NCBI GenBank assembly: GCA_050486105.1
Contig: JBJHCR010000065.1
Span: forward strand, 1 to 23,138
Source: JAEXNA01 sp050486105
Lineage (GTDB): Bacteria; Vulcanimicrobiota; Xenobia; Xenobiales; JADMJV01
DNA: 23,138 bases
Direction of reading: 5' to 3'
Below, piece by piece: positions 1 through 6,515 of the stretch (within the stretch, counting starts at the first letter, position 1; every line of letters starts with the position of its first letter). The position numbers and the translations under genes were made by a program. Below the pieces are notes generated by a model. The model saw only the letters and a list, made by a program, of their open reading frames with translations. It was not told the DNA's origin and did no database searches.

Positions 1-2
1 AT

Positions 3-263
3 GCTGAACCCCACTTTTCCCAGGGACGAGGCTGGACCTACATCCCGGTGAAACGCCACGTCGATCTCGCTGCCGACGGACAGACCGCTTGGTTCGATGA
101 AATCCTTAGGCACGACAAGTACGGCTCCACCCGCAGCAGCGGAGTTTTGGTCCTCGAAGACGGGGTTTGGAAAGTGGCTCAGTACCACCTCACGGTACCG
201 ATCCCTAATGACCTGCTGCGGCAGGTGGTGGACTTGATTCAAGCCCAAGCCGGAGATCGCTAG
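3..263 (+). CDS. NTF2/SnoaL-like domain protein, C-terminal part (5' end outside window)
   Basis: The reading frame is open from the left edge of the window and ends at TAG 261-263, so this is the 3' part of a longer gene; an internal GTG at 48 is unlikely to be the true start. The visible peptide ends with a strand pattern seen in SnoaL-like/NTF2-like (DUF4440-type) proteins: a short run containing STRSSGVLVLEDGVWKVAQY, followed by a proline-containing end LTVPIPND and a short helix. Such domains are small alpha+beta barrels used as stand-alone binding or enzymatic modules, and no catalytic residue can be assigned from this fragment. The stop codon overlaps the stop of the opposing gene within a CTAG tetranucleotide at 260-263. 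Family assignment is from motif memory and moderately sure; function is unknown. Confidence 0.7.
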   Translation, partial: AEPHFSQGRGWTYIPVKRHVDLAADGQTAWFDEILRHDKYGSTRSSGVLVLEDGVWKVAQYHLTVPIPNDLLRQVVDLIQAQAGDR

Positions 264-1015
264 ATTTTTCGGTCTCGCTGTTGCTTTCTTTTTTCCCGGT
301 CGTTCTTCGGATTCTTACTGGGGTCTGTAAGGCTGTAGAAGTTGATGGCGACGGTGTCGTTGGTGACGGTCATGGAGGTGTCTTTTTCCCGAACCACAGA
401 GAAGATCTCAAAATCCTGGCTCTCACCTGCAGCCATAGAAGCGAGGGTACGGGTATCTCGGGCGTAGGACTTGCCAAAGCCGTCTTGGAAGTAGCAAACC
501 ATCTCCGTTGGGTCGCTGGGCCCGGGGCCATGATTGGTCACTCGCACAAAGGCCCTTACGTAGCCCGTGTCGGCGGTGAATTTTCTCACCTGGTAATGGA
601 GTTCGCCTCCGCCCTTGAGCTTTTCTTGATAGGCATCCTTTTGGGCCTGATAGGCGTTGACCACTTGCTGCCTGTTGTGCGCCCAAGCATCGGGTTGAGC
701 GGCCTGGGTGAATCTTGAAGGGTCCTGACGAGCTTCGAAAACACCGTGGGCATAAGTCCAAAGATAGCCCCCTTTGTCTTCGAGGGCCTTGATCAGGTCA
801 TAGTCGTGGACCTCAGGTCCCAAGTTCAACAGTGGTCTCAACTCGCTGGCTGGTACGTAGATGCGGCCGTTCTTCCAGAAATGGCTGACCTTTCGACCCT
901 TGACGATCACCTCTTTAGGATTGGATTTCGGGTGTTCCGTTTCTGCGGAGAGGGAGGGTGTCAGCCAGAGCAGGCCCATCATACTAAGAACGAACACGGA
1001 CAAAATGCGAGACAT
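260..1015 (-). CDS. Secreted protein with copper-amine-oxidase-N-like (stalk) domain
   Basis: A 251-aa protein with a clear Sec signal peptide (basic MSR, hydrophobic core about residues 4-21, probable cleavage after SLSA at about residue 24). Residues about 34-90 have the look of the copper amine oxidase N-terminal 'stalk' domain (PF07833-like: VIVKGRKV, then NGRIYVPASELRPLL). That fold occurs in many exported or wall-associated proteins that have nothing to do with amine oxidation. Residues about 135-230 form a beta-rich region (VRAFVRVTNHG, then a TMTV/AINFYSL pattern) resembling immunoglobulin-like or FxLYD-type exported domains. The last 18 residues are strongly basic. The ATG at 1015 is preceded by AAGGGG with a normal spacer. 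The gene is convergent with the upstream NTF2-like fragment, sharing a CTAG. Export is well supported; function is not known. Confidence 0.78.
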   Translation of the reverse strand: MSRILSVFVLSMMGLLWLTPSLSAETEHPKSNPKEVIVKGRKVSHFWKNGRIYVPASELRPLLNLGPEVHDYDLIKALEDKGGYLWTYAHGVFEARQDPSRFTQAAQPDAWAHNRQQVVNAYQAQKDAYQEKLKGGGELHYQVRKFTADTGYVRAFVRVTNHGPGPSDPTEMVCYFQDGFGKSYARDTRTLASMAAGESQDFEIFSVVREKDTSMTVTNDTVAINFYSLTDPSKNPKNDREKRKQQRDRKI

Positions 1016-1322
1016 AGGATTCCCCTTGTTAACGAATTTACAAAGCCAAAAGACTTCGGTAGTTCATCGTAACTTGGGGGTATGTCAGATCCTGTCACAC
1101 TTATCAGCGAGATTTTGGGAAATCTGAGAATCTTGAGCCGCGGAGATCAGCTTTGGTTTCCTCGACAAGCTTGGAATTTCCGGCCGCTCTTCCAGCCTGC
1201 TTAAAGTTTCAAGCCTCTTCGTCGTTCGAACCTAGGAGCGTCTCGGGTCAAGAAGTAAGCTCGGCTCTATAACTCTTCTTTAACGCGAGAGCGGTAAACT
1301 TCGGAAAAGTTCGGAGGTCCTT
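1016..1322. other. Intergenic region between divergent genes
   Basis: About 307 bases separate the secreted protein (leftward) from the 122-aa protein (rightward). I see no convincing ORF, RNA gene or repeat. Both starts have Shine-Dalgarno-like sequences (AAGGGG on the left gene, GGAGG at 1313-1317 on the right). A TAAACT hexamer at 1295-1300 could be a weak -10 for the rightward gene, with no good -35. Confidence 0.5.
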
Positions 1323-1691
1323 ATGCGCATCCCAAGTAAATCTGAGTCCCTAGCCCAGTATCAAGGTCTGAAATCTCGCATCACTCAGGCCTCCGAGACC
1401 CCCGGCAGCGGGGTGCAAAGAAACGGCGACCGACTCGAAGTCACTCGTCATCTGAGAACTTCCGATGAGGTGATCATCCGAGCTGGGAGCGCCGTGGATG
1501 ATGACCCGAAAACCTCGGACACCATCAAACTCGAGCAAGTGGTCGATGGCCACCTTCAGCAGACGTCCTTCACTCACTACTCGGAACCTCGAGGCTGGCT
1601 GTTCAAGCGGGACCAGGAATTCCTAAAGGTTCAGGTTTCTCAAGACACTTTGGGTGGGTTCTCCACCTTGGGGGTCACCCATCAACTGTGA
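1323..1691 (+). CDS. Hypothetical 122-aa protein
   Basis: I do not recognise this family. The ATG is preceded by a good Shine-Dalgarno (GGAGG at 1313-1317, five bases before the start), which is the main evidence that it is real. The protein is hydrophilic, without signal peptide or membrane segment. Its first third is Ser/Gln-rich and probably flexible. Residues about 35-60 alternate charged and hydrophobic residues (LEVTRHLRTSDEVIIRAGS), and the C-terminal part (about 80-115) again looks like beta strands (GWLFKRDQEFLKVQVSQD). It converges with the Uma2 gene, with only six bases between the two stop codons. No function should be assigned. Confidence 0.6.
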   Translation: MRIPSKSESLAQYQGLKSRITQASETPGSGVQRNGDRLEVTRHLRTSDEVIIRAGSAVDDDPKTSDTIKLEQVVDGHLQQTSFTHYSEPRGWLFKRDQEFLKVQVSQDTLGGFSTLGVTHQL

Positions 1692-1697
1692 CGGTCT

Positions 1698-2288
1698 TTA
1701 GTGCCCTTTGGGACGAGGGGCCATCAAGTCCCCCACTCGGATCTCAGGACCCTCCAAGAAAGTTGCCTTGATGCGCTCTTCACAACCCAAGACTTCTCGT
1801 CGACAGTAGGAGGCGCCAAAGGGAGCTGTCTGGTCTTCGCGGGGATCGAGGTGCCGTTCCAAGCAGCGGTCCGCAAGATTCACGATCCAGTATTCGGGAA
1901 TCCCGGCGCTGGCGTAGAGACTGGTCTTTTTCATTCTGTCGTAGGCCAAGGAGGTGTAGGAGACCTCGATCACTAGGTCGGCCACCGTCGGATGGCGTCG
2001 GGCCTGAGACTGTTGCTCCGGTCGCACTAGGGCAAAATCTGGTTCGGGCTCGGAATAGTCCCCGACCTGGATCGGCAAGCCGACTCGGACCAGATGAGTG
2101 GTGCCGTAGGCGCGCACCAAAAGGTTATTTGCCAAGGCCACGGAGTCGCTATGAAGCTTATCGTGAGCGCTCAAGGGAACCACCTCCCCATCGATGAGTT
2201 CTACCCGTTCATCGGGACCGATGACGCCACATTCCGCCATTTTGTTGTATTCGTCCACCGACCACCGACGGGGAGAGAGATCCAGCAT
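1698..2288 (-). CDS. Uma2 family endonuclease (DUF820, PD-(D/E)XK fold)
   Basis: With the start at ATG 2288 the protein is 196 aa, typical for Uma2. N-terminal WSVDEYNKMAE and RVELIDGEVV match the family's first helix and strand. The restriction-endonuclease-like core follows: D84 in EPEPDF, E108 in LVIEVS, and the lysine pair at 120-121 in DRMKKTSLYASAG, then PEYWIVNL. The nuclease fold is well known; the biological role of Uma2 proteins is not. The open frame extends to a GTG at 2351, but the extra residues (MRHLGTASLQGPERRVGEVPP) do not look like family sequence, so I prefer the ATG. There is only a weak GGAG about 12 bases before it. The gene is single, convergent with the 122-aa protein and divergent from the nucleotidyltransferase pair. 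Confidence 0.85.
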   Translation of the reverse strand: MLDLSPRRWSVDEYNKMAECGVIGPDERVELIDGEVVPLSAHDKLHSDSVALANNLLVRAYGTTHLVRVGLPIQVGDYSEPEPDFALVRPEQQSQARRHPTVADLVIEVSYTSLAYDRMKKTSLYASAGIPEYWIVNLADRCLERHLDPREDQTAPFGASYCRREVLGCEERIKATFLEGPEIRVGDLMAPRPKGH

Positions 2289-2460
2289 AGGAGGTACTTC
2301 TCCAACCCGTCTCTCTGGCCCTTGGAGGCTTGCCGTTCCAAGGTGCCTCACAGTCCTGTGAGGTCATGTCACTCTTTTTGGCAAAATTCTTGAAAATCGG
2401 TGCTCTTGCTGCCTTGAAGTTTGCTCTCATATAGGGTGGTATTCCAACGGCTTTCCAAGG

Positions 2461-2475
2461 TATAATCGCGCCATG
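2461..2475 (+). promoter_or_regulatory. Candidate leaderless promoter: TATAAT, six bases, ATG
   Basis: A perfect -10 hexamer TATAAT lies at 2461-2466, followed by CGCGCC and the ATG at 2473. Transcription normally begins about seven bases after the -10 box, which places the predicted transcript start at the A of the ATG. There is no Shine-Dalgarno and no convincing -35. The same geometry occurs before the Uma2 gene at 3941 and the small gene at 10735. Confidence 0.6.
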
Positions 2476-2805
2476 GACACCCACCAGCAGATCGACGAGC
2501 GCAGCTTGCTTTTGGCTCAAGCGGTGGCTCTGAAGATCGACCGTCAGGAGTCCCACTTAGAGAAGGTGCGGGCTTGGGCCGAGCAACACCGGAATCCGGC
2601 CACCGAAGAGTGGTTGAAGATCCTCGATGCTCCTTGGGTTGAGATTCGTGAGGCATTGTTGGATCCCGGCCCTGAAGGCCAACGCCGGCGACAGAGTTCT
2701 CCTTTTGTGGGGGTTTTGACCCCGCAGGAGCGCTGGCAGGTCTACCGAGAGTTTACGGAAACTGTTGCTAGGACTTGCAGCGCACCGAACTCGAACATGT
2801 CTTAA
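2473..2805 (+). CDS. Hypothetical protein, partner of DUF6036 nucleotidyltransferase
   Basis: A 110-aa, helix-rich, charged protein without membrane segments. The first 70 residues look like a compact helical domain (LLLAQAVALKIDRQESHLEKVRAWAEQ, then WLKILDAPWVEIREALLD). The tail has a conserved-looking segment, RRRQSSPFVGVLTPQERW, about residues 76-93. From memory, proteins with this 'RQSSPF.GVL..RERW' tail occur immediately upstream of DUF6036 nucleotidyltransferases in other bacteria, and the same order is seen here. The downstream gene begins inside this one (31-base overlap), so the two are translationally coupled. That layout resembles a toxin-antitoxin or regulator-enzyme pair, but this is inference. 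The start is ATG 2473, placed exactly six bases after a TATAAT. Confidence 0.72.
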   Translation: MDTHQQIDERSLLLAQAVALKIDRQESHLEKVRAWAEQHRNPATEEWLKILDAPWVEIREALLDPGPEGQRRRQSSPFVGVLTPQERWQVYREFTETVARTCSAPNSNMS

Positions 2806-3311
2806 GGGCGGCGGGCTCCATCACTGAGTGTGAGGAGTTCATCGTGGTTGGCAGCCAAGCGATACTTGCCTTGGACCAAGAGCTTCCCGAAAGTTTGCTG
2901 GTGTCTGTCGAAGTGGATCTTTATCCAAAAGCCTCGCCTGAGCTTGCCGACCTCATCGACGCGACCATAGGCGAACTTTCGCCCTTTCACCAGACCTTCG
3001 GCTACTATGCTCACGGGGTGGGGCCCGCGACCGCAATCTTAGCTTGCGGATGGGAGAGCCGGCTGCTTGAGGTCTGCAACGAGAACACCAGAGGAGTCAA
3101 GGGATGGTGCCTCCATCCTCTGGATTTGGCTTACAGCAAACTCGCCGCTGGACGGCCCAAAGATCTCGACTTCGTGCAGACGCTGCTGCAAGCTGGGATC
3201 ATCGAGAGCGAGGAGTTGACCTCTTTAGTGCGTGGTTCCTCGACCAAGGAAGAAGTCTTCAGAATGCTGGAAAGCAGGCTTCGAATCGTGCTCTCTCGGC
3301 TTGCGATTTAA
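2775..3311 (+). CDS. DUF6036-type nucleotidyltransferase
   Basis: 178 aa. The N-terminal region carries nucleotidyltransferase-like signatures: VVGSQAI at 24-30 (glycine-serine loop) and SVEVDLYPK at 44-52, where E46 and D48 occupy the metal-binding pair position. Further family-type segments are IGELSPFHQTFGYYAHGVGP and WESRLLEVCNENT, plus HPLDLAYSKLAAGRPKDLDFV, which resembles the helical end of the AbiEii/MNT type. The start must be TTG 2775: an in-frame TAG lies two codons upstream, and MQRTELEHVLRAAG fits the family N-terminus. It overlaps the upstream partner by 31 bases. Related fold members modify tRNA or proteins as toxins, or inactivate antibiotics; the substrate here is unknown. 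It converges with the following Uma2 gene (12-base gap). Confidence 0.82.
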   Translation: MQRTELEHVLRAAGSITECEEFIVVGSQAILALDQELPESLLVSVEVDLYPKASPELADLIDATIGELSPFHQTFGYYAHGVGPATAILACGWESRLLEVCNENTRGVKGWCLHPLDLAYSKLAAGRPKDLDFVQTLLQAGIIESEELTSLVRGSSTKEEVFRMLESRLRIVLSRLAI

Positions 3312-3323
3312 GGACGGTACCCC

Positions 3324-3941
3324 TCAAGACTCCCGCAGACGCTGGCGGAAGGCTTTTAGGATTCGCGACGTTGGTAGGTCACTCGCCTGTTTGAGAGACT
3401 CATGGAAAAAGTCTAGGGGCAGCTTGGGGAAGCTGGGGCTCTCTTGGGTTTGACGGTAGCTTTCCCCCTCCAAGCACCAGAGAGAAATCGTGCCCTCCTC
3501 GTTCACTCGCCATAGCTCGGGCACGCCGAGAGCCGCGTAGATGGACAGGCGATCGAGAACACTTCGACTCACCTCCACTTCTATGGCAAGATCCGGCGGG
3601 GACAGGTTGTCGGCCTCCCATTCTCCGAGTACTTCCCGCCAAGAGGCGATCCAATAGCATTCGTCCGGTTCCAACCCCTTCTTTTTCAGGACCTGCTTGA
3701 AGGTGGTGTTACCTCCAGATTGGAAGTCCACGTCCCACTCATCCATCAGGCATTCTAGCAAGGCTCCTAAAAGGCTCTTCAGGGACTCATGGCGGTGGCT
3801 GGGGGTCATGATCTCTACCATCGTTCCGTCATAGGTGACCCGGATTCTCCGGTCGCCCACGGCTTCCAGGAAACGTTGATATCCCTCCCAGTCGGTGTGG
3901 GTCACGAAACGATTTTCCAGGGGCACTGCCGAGACGGACAT
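3324..3941 (-). CDS. Uma2 family endonuclease (DUF820), second copy
   Basis: Start at ATG 3941 gives 205 aa. Family features: RIRVTYDGTMVEIMTPS near the N-terminus, the core acid D117 in SPPDLAIEVEVS with E121/E123, then SVLDRLSIYAALGVPELWRVN. In many relatives the position after 'LD' is a lysine that completes the PD-(D/E)XK site; here it is R131, so catalytic competence is slightly uncertain, although R variants exist in the family. It differs clearly from the copy at 1698-2288 and is not a recent duplicate. The open frame extends to 3983, but the extra 14 codons cover the TATAAT promoter element, so the ATG at 3941 is preferred. The role of Uma2 proteins in the cell is not established. Confidence 0.85.
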   Translation of the reverse strand: MSVSAVPLENRFVTHTDWEGYQRFLEAVGDRRIRVTYDGTMVEIMTPSHRHESLKSLLGALLECLMDEWDVDFQSGGNTTFKQVLKKKGLEPDECYWIASWREVLGEWEADNLSPPDLAIEVEVSRSVLDRLSIYAALGVPELWRVNEEGTISLWCLEGESYRQTQESPSFPKLPLDFFHESLKQASDLPTSRILKAFRQRLRES

Positions 3942-3956
3942 GGGCCCATTATAGCA
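3939..3956 (-). promoter_or_regulatory. Candidate leaderless extended -10 promoter
   Basis: On the minus strand the sequence reads TGCTATAAT, six bases (GGGCCC), then ATG 3941-3939. TG-N-TATAAT is an extended -10 element, which can work without a -35, and none is visible. The predicted transcript start is the A of the start codon, and no Shine-Dalgarno is present. Confidence 0.62.
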
Positions 3957-4017
3957 CATCCTTGTCTCGGAATATCGTGCCACCAGGCGCAGAACGACGG
4001 GTAGGATTTTCTTCTGC

Positions 4018-4028
4018 TTGGACTAAGC
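4018..4028 (+). promoter_or_regulatory. Shared 11-base motif before the catabolic operon
   Basis: TTGGACTAAGC ends seven bases before the GTG of the DUF849 gene. The identical 11-mer lies on the minus strand at 14837-14827, 14 bases before the hydratase start. A shorter ACTAAGC precedes the second biotin carboxylase (15876-15882). It may be an operator, or part of a weak -10 region (TAAGCT at 4024-4029 is six bases from the start codon). Confidence 0.35.
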
Positions 4029-4035
4029 TCTGTGG

Positions 4036-4893
4036 GTGAAGACCGTGATTACCGCCGCCTTGACCGGAGTGCTGGCCACCAGGGAGCAGTGCCCCGCCAT
4101 TCCCTACACCGCCCGGGAGATCGCCGAAGAGGCGCGGCGAAGTGTGGAGGCCGGGGCCTCCATCGTGCACATTCATGCTCGCACCGAGGACGGCAAGCCG
4201 GCCTTCGACGTGGAGAGCTATCGACGCATCCACGAGGCGCTCCGAGACCTTTGTCCCGAAGCCATCGTGAACTATTCCACCGGGGCCGTGGGGGTGGATC
4301 GGGAGACCCGCATCGCCCACATCAGGGAACTTCGCCCTCATATGGCAGCCCTCAACATGGGGAGCATGAATTACGCCATCTACTCCTCAAAAAAGAAGGC
4401 CTTTTATCACGATCACATTTTCGAGAACAGTTTCACCGACATCCGCTTCTACCTGGAGGCCATGAATCAGGCCGGCACAGTTCCGGAGATGGAGTGCTTC
4501 GATTTCGGCCATATCCAGAACGCCGAACCCTTGCGAGACATGGGCCTGATCCCCGACCAGGCTTGCTATTCCCTGGTCATGGGGGTTTTGGGTGGGGTTC
4601 CGGCCACCACCAAAAACCTGGTCTCCATGGCAGAAAGCTTGCCGGAGGAGGCCCTCTGGCAGTTCATCGGCATCGGCAAGGTGCAGTGGCCCCTTTTGGC
4701 CGTGGCTATCACCCTGGGTGGGAACATCAGGGTAGGACTCGAGGACAATTTTTATCTGCGGCCGGGACAGATGGCCGGCAGCAACGCCGACTTGGTGGCC
4801 AAGGCCGTTCACCTGGTGGAGGAACTCGGGGGGCAGGTGGCTTCGGTGGAGGAGACCAGGCAGCGCTTGGGGTTGGTGCATGCCGGTCTTTGA
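4036..4893 (+). CDS. Beta-keto acid cleavage enzyme (BKACE, DUF849 family)
   Basis: 285 aa, usual length for the family. BKACEs such as Kce are zinc-dependent TIM barrels that condense a beta-keto acid with acetyl-CoA and split it into acetoacetate plus a new acyl-CoA. Visible signatures are the N-terminal strand KTVITAALTG, the zinc-binding HIHAR with H45 and H47, the AALNMGSMNYA segment, and GGNIRVGLEDNFYL near residue 230, containing R232 and the third zinc ligand candidate E236. The start is GTG 4036, directly before KTVITAALTG; no Shine-Dalgarno is seen, and the start may be leaderless. It is the first gene of the carboxylase operon and overlaps the next gene by 14 bases. The substrate cannot be read from sequence. 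Its place in an operon that lacks an HMG-CoA lyase suggests it handles the keto acid or acetoacetate end of the pathway, which is inference. Confidence 0.9.
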   Translation: MKTVITAALTGVLATREQCPAIPYTAREIAEEARRSVEAGASIVHIHARTEDGKPAFDVESYRRIHEALRDLCPEAIVNYSTGAVGVDRETRIAHIRELRPHMAALNMGSMNYAIYSSKKKAFYHDHIFENSFTDIRFYLEAMNQAGTVPEMECFDFGHIQNAEPLRDMGLIPDQACYSLVMGVLGGVPATTKNLVSMAESLPEEALWQFIGIGKVQWPLLAVAITLGGNIRVGLEDNFYLRPGQMAGSNADLVAKAVHLVEELGGQVASVEETRQRLGLVHAGL

Positions 4894-6490
4894 GTCTCGG
4901 ATCTCGGTCAAGGGTGAGGAATTTCGCCAGAACCAGGAGGCCATGCGGTCGCTGCTTGAGGACCTCGAGGCCAAGCTCGAGACCGTGCGTCAGGGTGGGG
5001 GAGAGAAGGCCCAGCAGCGTCACCGGAGTCGGGGCAAGCTGCTCCCTCGGGAACGTTTGGGTTTGCTGCTCGACCCAGGCCGCCCCTTTCTCGAGTTGTC
5101 CCCCTTGGCGGCCCACGGAATGTATCAAGATGAGTCTCCCGGCGCCTCTGAGATCACCGGCATCGGGGTCGTTTCCGGAGTGGAGTGCATGCTCTGCTGC
5201 AGCGTCCCGACCATCAAGGGCGGAGCCATCTATCCCCTGACCGTGCAGAAGATATTGCGGGCCCAACGGATCGCCGAAGAGAATAGGCTGCCGACCCTCA
5301 TGCTGGTGGAGTCAGCCGGGGCCAATCTCAGTCTGCAGGCCGAGTTTTTCGCCGACGCCGGAGGTCGAGTTTTTGCCAACCAGGCCCGCATGTCCGCTCA
5401 GGGTTTGGCCCAGATCGCCCTGGTCTTCGGCAGTTCCACCGCCGGAGGGGCCTACATGCCCGGGATGAGCGACTATTCGGTGATGGTCCGAGACCAGGCC
5501 AAGGTTTTTTTAGGGGGACCGCCCCTGGTTAAGATGGCCACCGGTGAAGAGGTGGACGACGAGACTCTGGGTGGGGCCGTCATGCATTCGACCGTCTCGG
5601 GGGTCAGCGATTTCTTGGCCGAATCCGATGAAGACGCCCTCCGTCTGGGTCGGGAGCTCATGGCTCGGCTTCGATTCGGCAAACCTCTCGCAGCGCGCCG
5701 ACAAAACCCAAGACCTCCGCGCTACCCGGCGGAAGAGCTGTTGGGAGTGATCCCTAAGGATGCCAAGAAAATCTTCGATGTCCGAGAGGTGATCGCCCGA
5801 CTGGTGGACGATTCCGACTTCTTGGAATTCAAGCCCGAGTACGGTCCAACTCTGGTCACCTGCTGGGCCCATTTGGACGGCTATCCGGTGGGAATCCTGG
5901 GGAATAACGGGGTGCTGTTTTCCGAATCGGCCCATAAAGCGGCCCACTTCATCAGCCTGTGCAATCAATCTCGAACCCCGATCCTCTACCTGCAAAACAT
6001 CACCGGCTTCATGGTGGGAAGCCGGTACGAACAGGGTGGGATCGTTAAGCATGGCTCCCAGATGGTGAAGGCGGTGGCCACCTCTACCGTGCCTCAGTTC
6101 ACGGTGATCATCGGGGGCTCGTTCGGGGCCGGCAACTACGGCATGTGCGGCAGAGCCTATGACCCCAGATTCTTGTTCACCTGGCCCAACAGCCGCATCG
6201 CAGTGATGGGGGGAGAGCAGGCCGCCGGAGTGTTGGCCCTGGTGACCGAGGCCCAGGCAAAGAGTAGGGGGCAGGAGCCGGACCAGGCCAAGATCTCCAG
6301 GTTGCGAGAGATCACTCTGGCCAAGTTCGAGCAAGAGTCTTCCCCCTACTACGCCACCGCTCGCCTTTGGGATGACGGCATTCTGGACCCCCGTCAGACT
6401 CGAACGGCCCTCTCGGTGGCCTTGTCGGTGGCCCACAATCAGGATTTTGTCAGTCCGGGAATGCCGTCCCAGGGGGTGTTTCGCTTTTGA
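4880..6490 (+). CDS. Acyl-CoA carboxylase, carboxyltransferase (beta) subunit, MCC/GCC type
   Basis: 536 aa, full length for a methylcrotonyl/geranyl-CoA carboxylase beta subunit, with two crotonase-fold halves. N-half: RGKLLPRERL at 51-60, SAGANL at 145-150, SSTAGGAYMPGMSD at 185-198, and FLGGPPLVKMATGEE from 210. C-half: YLQNITGFMVG, and GGSFGAGNYGMCGRAYDPRF from about residue 411, ending GVFRF. It transfers carboxyl from biotin to the gamma-methyl carbon of a beta-methyl enoyl-CoA. Classical MCC subunits, as I recall them, carry SGGA and a PRQ...VFPD..HFGRIF stretch. Here SAGANLSLQAEFFADAGGRVF and SDYSVMVRDQAKVFLGGPP are closer to the AtuC/other-acyl-CoA-carboxylase branch. The start ATG overlaps the DUF849 gene by 14 bases. 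The carboxylase call is certain; the substrate is open. Confidence 0.92.
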   Translation: MPVFESRISVKGEEFRQNQEAMRSLLEDLEAKLETVRQGGGEKAQQRHRSRGKLLPRERLGLLLDPGRPFLELSPLAAHGMYQDESPGASEITGIGVVSGVECMLCCSVPTIKGGAIYPLTVQKILRAQRIAEENRLPTLMLVESAGANLSLQAEFFADAGGRVFANQARMSAQGLAQIALVFGSSTAGGAYMPGMSDYSVMVRDQAKVFLGGPPLVKMATGEEVDDETLGGAVMHSTVSGVSDFLAESDEDALRLGRELMARLRFGKPLAARRQNPRPPRYPAEELLGVIPKDAKKIFDVREVIARLVDDSDFLEFKPEYGPTLVTCWAHLDGYPVGILGNNGVLFSESAHKAAHFISLCNQSRTPILYLQNITGFMVGSRYEQGGIVKHGSQMVKAVATSTVPQFTVIIGGSFGAGNYGMCGRAYDPRFLFTWPNSRIAVMGGEQAAGVLALVTEAQAKSRGQEPDQAKISRLREITLAKFEQESSPYYATARLWDDGILDPRQTRTALSVALSVAHNQDFVSPGMPSQGVFRF

Positions 6491-6515
6491 TCTTCGATCG
6501 TACTAAGGAGTTGTT

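Noticed and set aside
4032..5240. 402-codon plus-strand frame overlapping the DUF849 and carboxyltransferase genes
   Set aside because: His/Arg/Gly/Pro-rich composition typical of an out-of-frame reading of GC-rich genes; the true frames encode clear enzyme families.
5510..6436. 308-codon minus-strand frame opposite the carboxyltransferase
   Set aside because: Antisense shadow of a conserved gene with no start signal or recognisable domain.
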